A DNA stretch of 64,000 bases, taken from assembly GCF_007096635.1 (NCBI RefSeq), contig NZ_VKAA01000010.1:62001-126000 (forward strand), given 5' to 3'. The translations under genes were made by a program, and so were the position numbers. Shown piece by piece: positions 9,282 through 17,076 of the stretch (the stretch's first letter is position 1; each line of letters opens with the position of its first letter). The notes beneath the pieces are model-generated. The model was not told the origin of the DNA, searched no databases, and saw nothing but the letters and a program-made list of their open reading frames with translations. Source of the stretch: Mycolicibacterium sp. 018/SC-01/001. GTDB lineage: Bacteria > Actinomycetota > Actinomycetes > Mycobacteriales > Mycobacteriaceae.

Positions 9282-9414
9282 CCGTGCAGAGCCTTTCTGT
9301 GCCCGTCTGCGGATCGGCCGCGGCGTCCAATCGAGATCCAACAGGGTGCGGTTACCGTTCGCTCGCACCTGCCGGAGCCGATCGGCACCGATGCTGTCAC
9401 GAGGAGTCTGCACC

Positions 9415-9771
9415 ATGTCCGACGACTTTGCCCAGCCCCCGCGGGGACGTTCGCGCGACGAGCTCGGACCCGACGTCTCCGCCGCTCAGCAGCAGGCGAC
9501 GGAATCGTCATCGACTACCCGGCGGATGATGGCGGCTTTGCACCCCGGCTTCCTGTGGTCGCAGGCCGAGGGGTATCCGCCGGTGCTCAAGCAGCTCCTC
9601 CAATTCGGCCTCATCGTTGCCTACCCGGCCTGGGTGGCGGGGATGCTGTGCTGCCTGGCGGTCCATTGCTGCGGTTATGCGGTGCTGTGGGTGGTGTTCT
9701 GGCCGGTGCGCGCGTGGATGAAGCGCAACCGCCCGCTGGATTACGCGGCGAGCCAGAACATCACGCCGTAG
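9415..9771 (+). CDS. Small membrane protein of unknown function
   Basis: A 118-residue protein. The ATG at 9415 has AGGAG at 9402-9406 with 8-nt spacing, better than any upstream in-frame start. Residues 1-55 are polar. One or two hydrophobic segments (about 56-95, GLIVAYPAWVAGMLCCLAV and CCGYAVLWVVFW) span the membrane, with four cysteines within and near them. The C-terminus is basic (RAWMKRNRP). I do not recognise a family. It is divergent from the SARP regulator and directly abuts the arrestin-like gene (stop 9771, start 9772), so the pair is one operon. Confidence 0.7.
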   Translation: MSDDFAQPPRGRSRDELGPDVSAAQQQATESSSTTRRMMAALHPGFLWSQAEGYPPVLKQLLQFGLIVAYPAWVAGMLCCLAVHCCGYAVLWVVFWPVRAWMKRNRPLDYAASQNITP

Positions 9772-10677
9772 ATGCGGCTGTTCACACGGTCGACCCCGCT
9801 CGACGTCGAGGTCTCCCCCGCCGCGGCGGGGCGGGGCGACGTGGTGACTGCCGTCGTCTCGAGCAGCCGGCCGATCGACGATGTCGATGCGGCCCGGCTG
9901 GAGTGGGGTTATGTGAACTTCTTCCGGTATCACTGGGCGGGCCGGGCGGATTCGGCGCTGGCACAGGCCGGCCGGGAGGCCTGGCTCGCCGCCGATGTCG
10001 GCATCAACGCCGGCGGTGAGCGCGACACCGACGAGTGGGTGGGCGTCAGCCGCGTGCCACTCGCCGTCCCGGAGTCGGCGCCTGTCCACACGACGGCGTC
10101 GTTTCGCGTTCCGGCCTGGGCTCCGCCGTCGTCACCGGAACTCGTGCGGTGGTGCTGCAGGGCGATCATCGAGCGGCGTGGGCGCGACTACGACGCCCAC
10201 GGCGAATTCGCGGTACGGGTCCGTCGCGCGGACGTCGCGGCGTCGGTCGGATCGACCGAGCGGCTGGCGGGTGACGCCGACACCACGATCGACATCGCGT
10301 TGGACGAACACATCGTCGCCGCCGGAGAGGCGATCCGCGGTCGGCTGATCGTGAGTGCTCGCCGCGATCTGCCCGCCGGGGACCTCGCCGTCTGCTGGCG
10401 GCGATGCCGGGACTCGCATCCGTTGAGCCGCAGGCCGAGCCGCGGAGGCGCGCTCGACGGCCCGGTGACGGCCGTCGCTTCACGGGTACCGCTGGTCGCG
10501 GGGCACCCGGTCACTGCGCCGTTCGTCCTGCCGCTGCCCGCCGACGCGGCGCCGTCTGCGGAAGCCGTGCACTCGTCGCTGCGATGGTTCGTCCACGCGC
10601 GCCTGTTCTATGTCGGCTTCTCGGCGCATCTGACCGAACGGGTCCTGCACCCGATCGTCGTCGTCAACCGACCGTGA
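9772..10677 (+). CDS. Arrestin-like beta-sandwich protein (putative)
   Basis: A 301-residue soluble protein without a signal peptide or membrane segment. It seems to contain two beta-rich halves (about 8-150 and 170-298). Phrases such as EHIVAAGEAIRGRLIV and VPLVAGHPVTAPFVLPLP resemble Spo0M/arrestin-fold proteins, where paired strands carry 'xGExIxGxLxL' patterns. This is a fold-level impression only. It starts on the base after the stop of the small membrane protein, so they are translationally linked. Together with the divergent SARP regulator they form a three-gene cluster of unknown role. Confidence 0.6.
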   Translation: MRLFTRSTPLDVEVSPAAAGRGDVVTAVVSSSRPIDDVDAARLEWGYVNFFRYHWAGRADSALAQAGREAWLAADVGINAGGERDTDEWVGVSRVPLAVPESAPVHTTASFRVPAWAPPSSPELVRWCCRAIIERRGRDYDAHGEFAVRVRRADVAASVGSTERLAGDADTTIDIALDEHIVAAGEAIRGRLIVSARRDLPAGDLAVCWRRCRDSHPLSRRPSRGGALDGPVTAVASRVPLVAGHPVTAPFVLPLPADAAPSAEAVHSSLRWFVHARLFYVGFSAHLTERVLHPIVVVNRP

Positions 10678-10742
10678 CTCTCGGTCGACTTACTCTGGTG
10701 TGACGGGATTAACACGGCCGCGGTTGGGGCACACCCACCGTC

Positions 10743-11054
10743 ATGGCGTTCAAACTCACGTACTCGGATGGTCAGGAATCCACGCACGACGACGACACCG
10801 TCTGGGAGCTCGACGACGGTGTCCTGAAGCTGGGTCGCGAAGAGGGAAAGTGGTCGGTGCTGTTGTCGCCGAGTCACTGGGCGGTCCTCGAACTGGTGGC
10901 TTCCTCGTCGTCGGGTTCCGACGACGACGAGAAGGACGGTGACGACAAGGACAGCGACGACAAGGACAGCGGCGAGAAAGATTCCGACGACGGGGATTCC
11001 GAGAAGGACTCCGACGAGAAAGACTCCGACACGTCGAAGAGCGACGACGACTAG
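10743..11054 (+). CDS. Small protein with Asp/Ser/Lys repeat tail
   Basis: A 103-residue protein. Residues 1-52 form an ordered-looking domain (FKLTYSDG, VWELDDGVLKLGREEGKWSVLLSPSHW). Residues 57-103 are almost entirely D, S, K, E and G in short repeats such as DDKDSDDKDSG. The net charge is strongly negative. A TACTCT -10 element lies at 10691-10696, about 47 nt upstream of the ATG. Start and stop are clear, but function is unknown. Low-complexity acidic tails of this kind can bind metal or basic proteins, which is speculation here. Confidence 0.75.
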   Translation: MAFKLTYSDGQESTHDDDTVWELDDGVLKLGREEGKWSVLLSPSHWAVLELVASSSSGSDDDEKDGDDKDSDDKDSGEKDSDDGDSEKDSDEKDSDTSKSDDD

Positions 11055-11164
11055 TCGCTGAAACCTTCGCAATCACACCGACACTCATATGTAGCCACGA
11101 CGTCGCGGCCACAGATCACGACAGGGCCGCAGCCCCAGGTCAGCTGACCGGAGCCGCGATCATC

Positions 11165-12505
11165 GTGGCGCTGGTGTCTGCCGTCTCGGGAATGCTCTAC
11201 GGTTACGACACCGGCATCATCTCCGGCGCCCTGCTGCAGATCACCAAGGACTTCGGTATCGAGGAGGCATGGAAGCAGGTCATCGCGGCCAGCATCCTGC
11301 TCGGAGCGGTGATCGGCGCACTCACCTGCAGCTACTTGTCGGAAAAGCGCGGGCGCAGAGGCACTCTGCTCATGTTGGCCGGCGTCTTCGTCATCGGCGC
11401 GCTGTGGTGCGCGATGGCGCCGAACCCCGTGATCCTGTCCCTCGGCCGGCTCGTCCTCGGATTCGCGGTCGGTGGTGCCACGCAGACCGCCCCGATGTAC
11501 GTCGCGGAATTGGCACCGCCCAAGTACCGCGGACGGCTGGTGTTGTGTTTTCAGATCGCCATCGGGGTTGGCATCGTGATCGCGACGATCGTCGGTGCCA
11601 CCGAACACATTCCGTGGCGATGGTCGATCGGGGCGGCGGCAGTTCCCGCGGCGATCATGTTGGGCCTGTTGCTGCGTCTGCCCGAGAGCCCGCGCTGGCT
11701 GGTCAAGAACGACCGCGGCGACGATGCCCGCGACGTCTTGGATCGCGTGCGACCGTCGGGATACGACGTCGACGGAGAGCTCGACGAGATGGCCGAGCTG
11801 ACGCGCAAGGAGCAGACCGCGAAGACGCGGGGGTGGCGGGGACTGCGAGAACCGTGGGTGCGGCCAGCCCTCGTGCTCGGGTGCGGCATCGCCATCTTCA
11901 CTCAGCTCAGCGGCATCGAGATGATCATCTATTACTCGCCGACTATCCTGACGGACAACGGATTCTCCGAGTCCGTGGCACTCGAGGTGTCCGTCGCACT
12001 GGGAGTCGCATATCTGGTGGCACAGCTGGTCGGTTTGTCGATCATCGACAAGGTCGGCCGCCGAAGGCTGACGCTGATCATGATCCCTGGGGCCGCCGTC
12101 AGCCTGTTCGTCCTGGGGACGTTGTTCGTGACCGGAAACAGCGGCCGGGATTCGGTACCGTTCATCGTCGCGTGCCTGGTCGTGTTCATGCTGTTCAATG
12201 CGGGCGGCCTGCAACTGATGGGGTGGCTGACGGGATCGGAGACGTACCCGCTGGCGGTGCGGCCCGCGGGGACCGCGGTGCAGTCGGCGGCGCTGTGGGG
12301 AACGAATCTGCTCATCACGCTGACGCTGCTGACCTTGATCAGCGGGATCGGCGTGGGTCCGGCGATGTGGCTCTACGGGTTGTTCAATGTGGCGGCATGG
12401 CTGTTCGTGTATTTCCGCATGCCCGACTTGACCGGCCGCAGCCTCGAGGAGATCGAGAGCAAGCTCAGCAACGGCACCTTCCGCCCGGCGGATTTCGCGC
12501 GCTGA
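11165..12505 (+). CDS. Sugar-porter MFS transporter
   Basis: A 446-residue major-facilitator permease of the sugar porter family, expected to be a proton-coupled or facilitated sugar/polyol importer. Family signatures include GYDTGIISGALL in TM1, EKRGRRG between TM2 and TM3, LPESPRWL after TM6, GRRRLTL between TM8 and TM9, and the C-terminal DLTGRSLEEIE. Twelve hydrophobic segments are visible. The GTG at 11165 is the first usable start, but codons upstream in the same frame (APGQLTGAAII) also look like family sequence and contain no ATG, GTG or TTG back to the previous gene. The true N-terminus is therefore uncertain. Confidence 0.88.
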   Translation: MALVSAVSGMLYGYDTGIISGALLQITKDFGIEEAWKQVIAASILLGAVIGALTCSYLSEKRGRRGTLLMLAGVFVIGALWCAMAPNPVILSLGRLVLGFAVGGATQTAPMYVAELAPPKYRGRLVLCFQIAIGVGIVIATIVGATEHIPWRWSIGAAAVPAAIMLGLLLRLPESPRWLVKNDRGDDARDVLDRVRPSGYDVDGELDEMAELTRKEQTAKTRGWRGLREPWVRPALVLGCGIAIFTQLSGIEMIIYYSPTILTDNGFSESVALEVSVALGVAYLVAQLVGLSIIDKVGRRRLTLIMIPGAAVSLFVLGTLFVTGNSGRDSVPFIVACLVVFMLFNAGGLQLMGWLTGSETYPLAVRPAGTAVQSAALWGTNLLITLTLLTLISGIGVGPAMWLYGLFNVAAWLFVYFRMPDLTGRSLEEIESKLSNGTFRPADFAR

Positions 12506-12524
12506 TCTGACACACTCGACGCCC

Positions 12525-13160
12525 ATGACGCTGCAGATCGACATGCTCGTGGTGGCCGATCCTCCCTCCGCATGGGCGGAGGCCGGGTTCACGGTGGACG
12601 GTGATGCCATGTGCCGGATCGGCGGCGTCGGCGTCGAATTGGCCGGCCGCGAGCGCGGTTTCGGCATCGTCGGATGGTCGCTCGAGGGCCTGACTCCCGG
12701 CGTGGGTGACGTGGACGGCATCCCGACGGCGAGATCCGTCGCGAAGCACTCGGATTCGGTAGACCACCCTAACGGTGTCACCGCGGTCGATCACATCGTC
12801 CTCGCCTCGCCCGATCTGGACCGGACCGTCGGAGCGCTCCGCCACCTCGGCGCCCAGCCGCGTCGTGAACGCGACGCAACGATCGGCGACCGGCAGATCC
12901 GCCAGGTCTTCTACCGGTTCGGCGAGACGATCGTCGAAGTGGTGGGCTCGCCCGCAGTCACCGATCCGGGTCCGTCGACGTTGTGGGGCATCACGTTCGT
13001 CGTCGACGACATCGACGAGGCGGCTAGCTATTTCGGCGATCGCACGTCAGCGGTCAAGGACGCGGTTCAGCCGGGGCGGCGGATCACCACGCTGCGTCAT
13101 CACGACCTCGGCATGTCCGTGCGCACGGCGCTGATCTCGGCGCGACCCGCCCGTCGGTGA
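12525..13160 (+). CDS. VOC-superfamily (glyoxalase-like) protein
   Basis: A 211-residue protein. Residues about 85-206 form a vicinal-oxygen-chelate unit (VDHIVLASPDLDRTVGALRHLG, GITFVVDDIDEAASYF, the beta-alpha-beta3 pattern). The N-terminal ~80 residues may be a diverged second half. Metal-ligand His in VDHIV and Glu in ETIVEVV are present. The reaction is unknown. The gene ends at 13160, one base before the stop of the convergent Rieske oxygenase. The shared palindrome TGATCA supplies both stop codons. Confidence 0.82.
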   Translation: MTLQIDMLVVADPPSAWAEAGFTVDGDAMCRIGGVGVELAGRERGFGIVGWSLEGLTPGVGDVDGIPTARSVAKHSDSVDHPNGVTAVDHIVLASPDLDRTVGALRHLGAQPRRERDATIGDRQIRQVFYRFGETIVEVVGSPAVTDPGPSTLWGITFVVDDIDEAASYFGDRTSAVKDAVQPGRRITTLRHHDLGMSVRTALISARPARR

Positions 13161-14333
13161 TCAGGACAGCGCGATACCGAGTTCATCGGCGAAGACCTTG
13201 ATCATGTGCTGCACGGCGATCTCGTTGCGGCCGATGATCATGTGGTCGTGCTGGCCGTTGCGCACACCTTCTCCACATTGCGGCAGCATCGCGAAGTCCT
13301 CGTCGCGAACGGCGGCATGAACACCGTCGTAGATGACGTCATAGGTCGCGCGCATCTCGTCGTTCTCTGCGGGAACACGCGCCATCCAACTGTGCCGCAC
13401 GGTGCAGCGGGTCGGCTCACCGGCGGGCAGGATGTCGATGATCTCCACGCCCACCGGGCTGTTGGCGAGGATGAGATTCGGATAGATCCAGTAGATGACA
13501 CCCATGTTGGTCGACGGGTCGCGCGGCGCGGAGGGGTCGGCGTCGAGATTGGTGATCCAGGTGAACGGAAAGCCGATGCGATGGTGTCTGCCGTACTCGT
13601 CGTAGATCGCGGTGTTGGCGAGCGTGTTCTGCCCGATCAGGCTCTGCCCGTGGACGAACGGGAAGTGATACCCCTCGGCGAACGCCTCGAGAGCGCCCTT
13701 CCACGAGACCTCGGAGGTGAATTCGCGCTCATCGTGGTAGCCGTAGGACGGGTAGTCGTACCGCTCGAGCTCCGATCCGACGGGTCCGAGATGGGCGTCG
13801 AGGTCGATCGTCGCATCGGCCGTCAGGACCGCCCAGATGAAGCCGTACCGCTCCTCGGAGGGCAGTTCGACGAGGCCGTAGTCCTTCAGGTTCATCGAGT
13901 CGAAGCCCGCGCGTCCGGGCACCATGAACAGGTCGCCGGTGTTCTTGTACGTCCATGCGTGGTACGGGCAGACGAATCGCGATGCGTTGCCGGACCCACA
14001 CGCCGGCATGGCACCTCGATGACGGCAGTAGTTCAGGAGCACCCGGCTGGCGCCGGTGCGGTCACGGGTGACCAGAAGCGACGTCCCGAGCACCGAACGA
14101 ACCACGTAGTCATTGGGTTTCGGTAGTTGCGCGGACGGCACGATCGCCAGGGGAACCCGTCGCAGGATCTGGGACTCCTCGACGTCGGTGATCTTCGGGT
14201 CGCGGTAGTAGTGCAGCGGGACTCTGAGTTCGCGGTCGGCCATGTCGGTGGTGCCGGCGAGCGCGTGCTTCAGCGCTCGTTCGGTCAACACCTCGTCGTC
14301 ACAGGCGGAAGGAACGTCGCGGGCGAGCACCAT
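13161..14333 (-). CDS. Rieske non-heme iron oxygenase, alpha subunit
   Basis: A 390-residue ring-hydroxylating or demethylating oxygenase. The Rieske [2Fe-2S] motif CRHRG-x14-CPYH uses Cys103, His105, Cys122 and His125 in this numbering. The mononuclear-iron region is in EAFAEGYHFPFVHG. The reductase partner is not in the window. The frame also allows a start at 14348. I prefer ATG 14333 because a promoter reading TTGACA ... TATGGT ends 6 nt before it, a leaderless arrangement, with a TetR-type palindrome between the -35 and -10. The divergent TetR gene at 14403 is the likely repressor. The substrate is unknown. Confidence 0.88.
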   Translation of the reverse strand: MVLARDVPSACDDEVLTERALKHALAGTTDMADRELRVPLHYYRDPKITDVEESQILRRVPLAIVPSAQLPKPNDYVVRSVLGTSLLVTRDRTGASRVLLNYCRHRGAMPACGSGNASRFVCPYHAWTYKNTGDLFMVPGRAGFDSMNLKDYGLVELPSEERYGFIWAVLTADATIDLDAHLGPVGSELERYDYPSYGYHDEREFTSEVSWKGALEAFAEGYHFPFVHGQSLIGQNTLANTAIYDEYGRHHRIGFPFTWITNLDADPSAPRDPSTNMGVIYWIYPNLILANSPVGVEIIDILPAGEPTRCTVRHSWMARVPAENDEMRATYDVIYDGVHAAVRDEDFAMLPQCGEGVRNGQHDHMIIGRNEIAVQHMIKVFADELGIALS

Positions 14334-14350
14334 GTCCTGACCATACATTC

Positions 14351-14362
14351 ACATCGCGATGT
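14351..14362. promoter_or_regulatory. TetR-type operator in the Rieske/TetR divergent promoter
   Basis: Perfect 12-bp palindrome ACATCGCGATGT, with partial symmetry continuing outward. On the minus strand it sits between TTGACA and TATGGT of the Rieske gene promoter, and it is about 40 nt upstream of the TetR ATG. Repression of the Rieske gene by the adjacent TetR is the simplest reading. Confidence 0.65.
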
Positions 14363-14402
14363 ATTGTCAAGATCTCATTCCGTGTCGTGCGACGATCGCA
14401 GC

Positions 14403-15017
14403 ATGCGCAGGCACGGATGGTCGGGTGACATCCCCCGGGACGACGAGGAGGCGGCAAGCCGGATCATCGAGGCTGCCCGCCGGGCAATCGACGACAGTCG
14501 GCCTGCGACGATCTCGTCCGTCGCGCAGACGTTGGGCATCACCCGTCAGACGGTGTACCGCTATTTCCCCACGCAGGAAGTGCTGCTCGCAGCGACCGCC
14601 CTGTCGTCGATCGATCGCTTCCTCGACCAGCTCGCCGCACAGCTCGGGGACATCCGCGACCCCACGCACGCCGTCGTGGAGGGCATCGCCTACACCTTGG
14701 AGCAGCTCTCGCACGACCGGTATCTGCGGCTTGTCGTCGAACCGGGGAAGGCATCGGCGTTCACCGCAGGGGTGACATCGGAGGTGGCGATCGGCTTCGG
14801 GCGGTCGATCCTGGAGCGCTTCGACATCGACTGGCCAGCAGCAGGTTTCGAGGGCGAGGTGTTGAACGGTCTCGTGGAGTTCATGCTGAGGACTCTGCAG
14901 TCGTTCATCATCGACCCCGGGGGTCCGGGTCGCCACGGTGAGGGCCTGCGGGCATATCTGTACGACTGGGTCGCTCCGGCCGTCCGGGCACGGGCGGGGA
15001 CGACGACTCCCCGGTGA
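14403..15017 (+). CDS. TetR-family transcriptional regulator
   Basis: A 204-residue regulator with an N-terminal helix-turn-helix ([27 protein letters not shown] split over residues about 36-62) and a helical ligand domain. The ATG at 14403 is chosen over the longer open frame because the extension would cross the divergent promoter and operator. It is divergent from the Rieske oxygenase and probably represses it and itself through the palindrome at 14351-14362. The inducer is unknown but may be the oxygenase substrate. Confidence 0.87.
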   Translation: MRRHGWSGDIPRDDEEAASRIIEAARRAIDDSRPATISSVAQTLGITRQTVYRYFPTQEVLLAATALSSIDRFLDQLAAQLGDIRDPTHAVVEGIAYTLEQLSHDRYLRLVVEPGKASAFTAGVTSEVAIGFGRSILERFDIDWPAAGFEGEVLNGLVEFMLRTLQSFIIDPGGPGRHGEGLRAYLYDWVAPAVRARAGTTTPR

Positions 15018-15067
15018 CGCGGCGAGTCAGCCCCCATGCCGGTGACGCGATTGCCTATCCTCTGCAC

Positions 15068-15532
15068 ATGCCTGACGCCACCCGAGACGATGTCGTGGTG
15101 ATCCACACCGACGGCGGCTGCCGACCGAATCCCGGCCCGGGCGGCTGGGGTGCGGTGCTGCGCCAGCGCCAGCATGTGCGCGAGATGTGCGGCGGCGAGT
15201 CCGGCGTGACGAGCAACAACCGGATGGAACTGATGGCGCCGATCATGGCACTCGAGGCGTTGACGCGACCGGTGTCGGTACACCTCTACACCGACAGCAC
15301 CTACGTCCGCAATGGCATCACCAAGTGGGTGCTCGGGTGGGAGCGCAATGGCTGGCTGACCGCCGCCAAGCAACCGGTGAAGAACGTCGACCTGTGGCAG
15401 CGGCTCCAAAAGGCTTGTGCACGCCACGATGTGGAGTGGTTCTGGGTGAAAGGCCACTCGGGCGTCGACGACAACGAGCTGGCCGACGTGCTCGCGACCC
15501 GCGGGATGGCCGAGGCCATCGCGGCCGGCTGA
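15068..15532 (+). CDS. rnhA: Ribonuclease HI
   Basis: A 154-residue type 1 RNase H that cleaves RNA in RNA-DNA hybrids. The catalytic carboxylates are visible as D15 (HTDGGC), E54 (NNRMELM), D76 (YTDSTY) and D140 (DDNELAD), with the basic handle around [11 protein letters not shown]. The -10 element TATCCT at 15056-15061 is 6 nt before the ATG at 15068, indicating a leaderless start. The upstream in-frame ATG at 15014 would overlap the TetR stop and lacks family sequence. This single-domain form differs from the longer RNase HI fused to a CobC domain that mycobacteria also carry. Confidence 0.95.
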   Translation: MPDATRDDVVVIHTDGGCRPNPGPGGWGAVLRQRQHVREMCGGESGVTSNNRMELMAPIMALEALTRPVSVHLYTDSTYVRNGITKWVLGWERNGWLTAAKQPVKNVDLWQRLQKACARHDVEWFWVKGHSGVDDNELADVLATRGMAEAIAAG

Positions 15533-15561
15533 TCGGCCCGTCAGCGGACACCGTCGAGGGG

Positions 15562-16176
15562 TCAGCGACTGATGCCGTGCAGCACGGAGTCGATCAGGCT
15601 GTCGACGTAGGCGTCGGACAGATCGGCGTTGCGATACGGAACGAGGAGCCGGTGGTAGATCGGCCCGTAGAGCATGTCCAGCACGACGTCGGGATCGAGT
15701 CCGCTGCGGAATTCTTCCGTGGCCATCCCCCGCCGGATCACCGCTCGGGCCACCTCCCTGCGGGGTTCCACCCACCGATCGACCACCGCTTGACGCAGTT
15801 CGTTGTCCGCCTGCGCCCGGGCGATCAGGGCACGCAGACTGTCGCCGTGGCGACCTCTGTAGAGGGCCGCCAGTGAACGAAGTGACGCGGCAAGACTTTC
15901 GCGAGCGCTCGGCATGTCGGCAATCGGCGCCTCCGCCTGCGCTTCGGCGAGGAATGCATCCATCACCACTGTCGAGATGTTCGGCCACCGGCGATAGATC
16001 GTCGTCTTCGCCACACCGGTGCGCTGAGCCAGTCGTTCCACGGTGAGCGACTCGAAACCGAGCTCATCCCCCAGTTCCAGCGCAGCGGCCAAAATCATCG
16101 CCGTCGTCTCGGCCACATCCCGCTTGACACCCATTCGCCCCGCCTTTCCCGGTCCCTGACCATCCCTACAGGTCAC
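15562..16176 (-). CDS. TetR-family transcriptional regulator
   Basis: A 204-residue regulator (190 if the internal ATG at 16134, MGVKRD, is the start). The helix-turn-helix is LTVERLAQRTGVAKTTIYRRW, and the C-terminal half resembles the TetR_C domain with VVLDMLYGPIYHRLLV. A TACAGT -10 lies at 16192-16197 on the minus strand. The GTG at 16176 has AGAGG upstream. It is divergent from an SDR gene, and the perfect palindrome at 16211-16224 lies between them. It likely represses that SDR; the ligand is unknown. Confidence 0.87.
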   Translation of the reverse strand: MTCRDGQGPGKAGRMGVKRDVAETTAMILAAALELGDELGFESLTVERLAQRTGVAKTTIYRRWPNISTVVMDAFLAEAQAEAPIADMPSARESLAASLRSLAALYRGRHGDSLRALIARAQADNELRQAVVDRWVEPRREVARAVIRRGMATEEFRSGLDPDVVLDMLYGPIYHRLLVPYRNADLSDAYVDSLIDSVLHGISR

Positions 16177-16204
16177 ATGGGCCTCTTTGCCACTGTAGCC
16201 GAGT

Positions 16205-16224
16205 TACGCTACGCTACGTAGCGT
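16205..16224. promoter_or_regulatory. TetR-type operator with direct-repeat half site
   Basis: Perfect 14-bp palindrome ACGCTACGTAGCGT at 16211-16224, preceded by another TACGCTACGC half-site copy from 16205. It lies between the divergent TetR and SDR genes, 19 nt upstream of the SDR ribosome binding site AAGGAGG (16243-16249). Confidence 0.65.
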
Positions 16225-16253
16225 TGCATTCAACGGTTAGTGAAGGAGGCGTC

Positions 16254-17009
16254 ATGCCCATCGACCATCTCAGCGCGAACCTCAACGGCAAGGTCGCCAT
16301 CGTCACCGGCGCCGCCAGCGGTGTCGGGTTGGCCATAACCCGTCAACTGCACGAGTACGGCGTCTCGGTGGTGGCCGAGGACGTGAACCCGGATGTGCTG
16401 CGCGTCTTCGCCGACACCGACAGGGTCGCGCCGTTGGTCGGGGACGTCTCGACCGAACAGGCTGCCGTCGACGCAGTCTCGTTGGCTGGGCACGAATTCG
16501 GCACTCTCGACATCCTGATCAACAACGCGGGCGTCATCGTCAACAAGCCGATCGTCGACACCACACTGGACGACTGGAACCGCATCCTCGGGACCAATGT
16601 CACGGGGGCGTTCCTGCACACCCGAGAGGCGATGCGCGCCATGGCGCCCCGGCGCAGCGGAGCGATCGTCAACATCGGCTCCTACGCCTGCTTCCAGAGC
16701 TTCGAGACGATCTCCGCCTACGCTGCGTCGAAGGGAGCTCTGGCGCAGTTGACGCGCACCGCCGCACTCGAGGGGATCGGTGACGGTATCCGCGTCAACG
16801 CCATCGGTTCAGGGGACGTGGTCACCAACATTCTCGGCAATCCAGACGAACTCGCCGAACACGGCAAGGGCGCACCCATCAAGCGAGCCGCCGATCCCAC
16901 CGAGATCGCCTATACCGCAGCGTTTCTCGCCTCCGATCTCGCGAGCTTCGCCGTCGGTGCGGTGTGGATGCTGGACGGAGGAATGAGCGTCGCCATCCCG
17001 AACGGTTGA
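16254..17009 (+). CDS. Short-chain dehydrogenase/reductase
   Basis: A 251-residue classical SDR. The start ATG at 16254 follows AAGGAGG at 16243-16249 with ideal spacing, and the earlier in-frame ATG at 16224 lies in the operator. Motifs are TGAASGVG (NAD(P)-binding), NNAGVIV, catalytic YAASK and the C-terminal WMLDGGMSV. An acidic residue at the end of beta-2 (VVAEDVN) suggests NAD(H) preference. It is controlled with the divergent TetR through the palindrome at 16211-16224. The substrate is not known. Confidence 0.88.
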   Translation: MPIDHLSANLNGKVAIVTGAASGVGLAITRQLHEYGVSVVAEDVNPDVLRVFADTDRVAPLVGDVSTEQAAVDAVSLAGHEFGTLDILINNAGVIVNKPIVDTTLDDWNRILGTNVTGAFLHTREAMRAMAPRRSGAIVNIGSYACFQSFETISAYAASKGALAQLTRTAALEGIGDGIRVNAIGSGDVVTNILGNPDELAEHGKGAPIKRAADPTEIAYTAAFLASDLASFAVGAVWMLDGGMSVAIPNG

Positions 17010-17076
17010 TCCCGGTCGAGCTGTCCCTCGACAACGCGTGGCCGACCGAACCCTGGCACGTTGAAACTGGCCGCGC

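Noticed and set aside
11051..12781. Minus-strand 576-residue frame
   Set aside because: Arg/Gln/His-rich shadow of the sugar porter and VOC genes; no domain visible.
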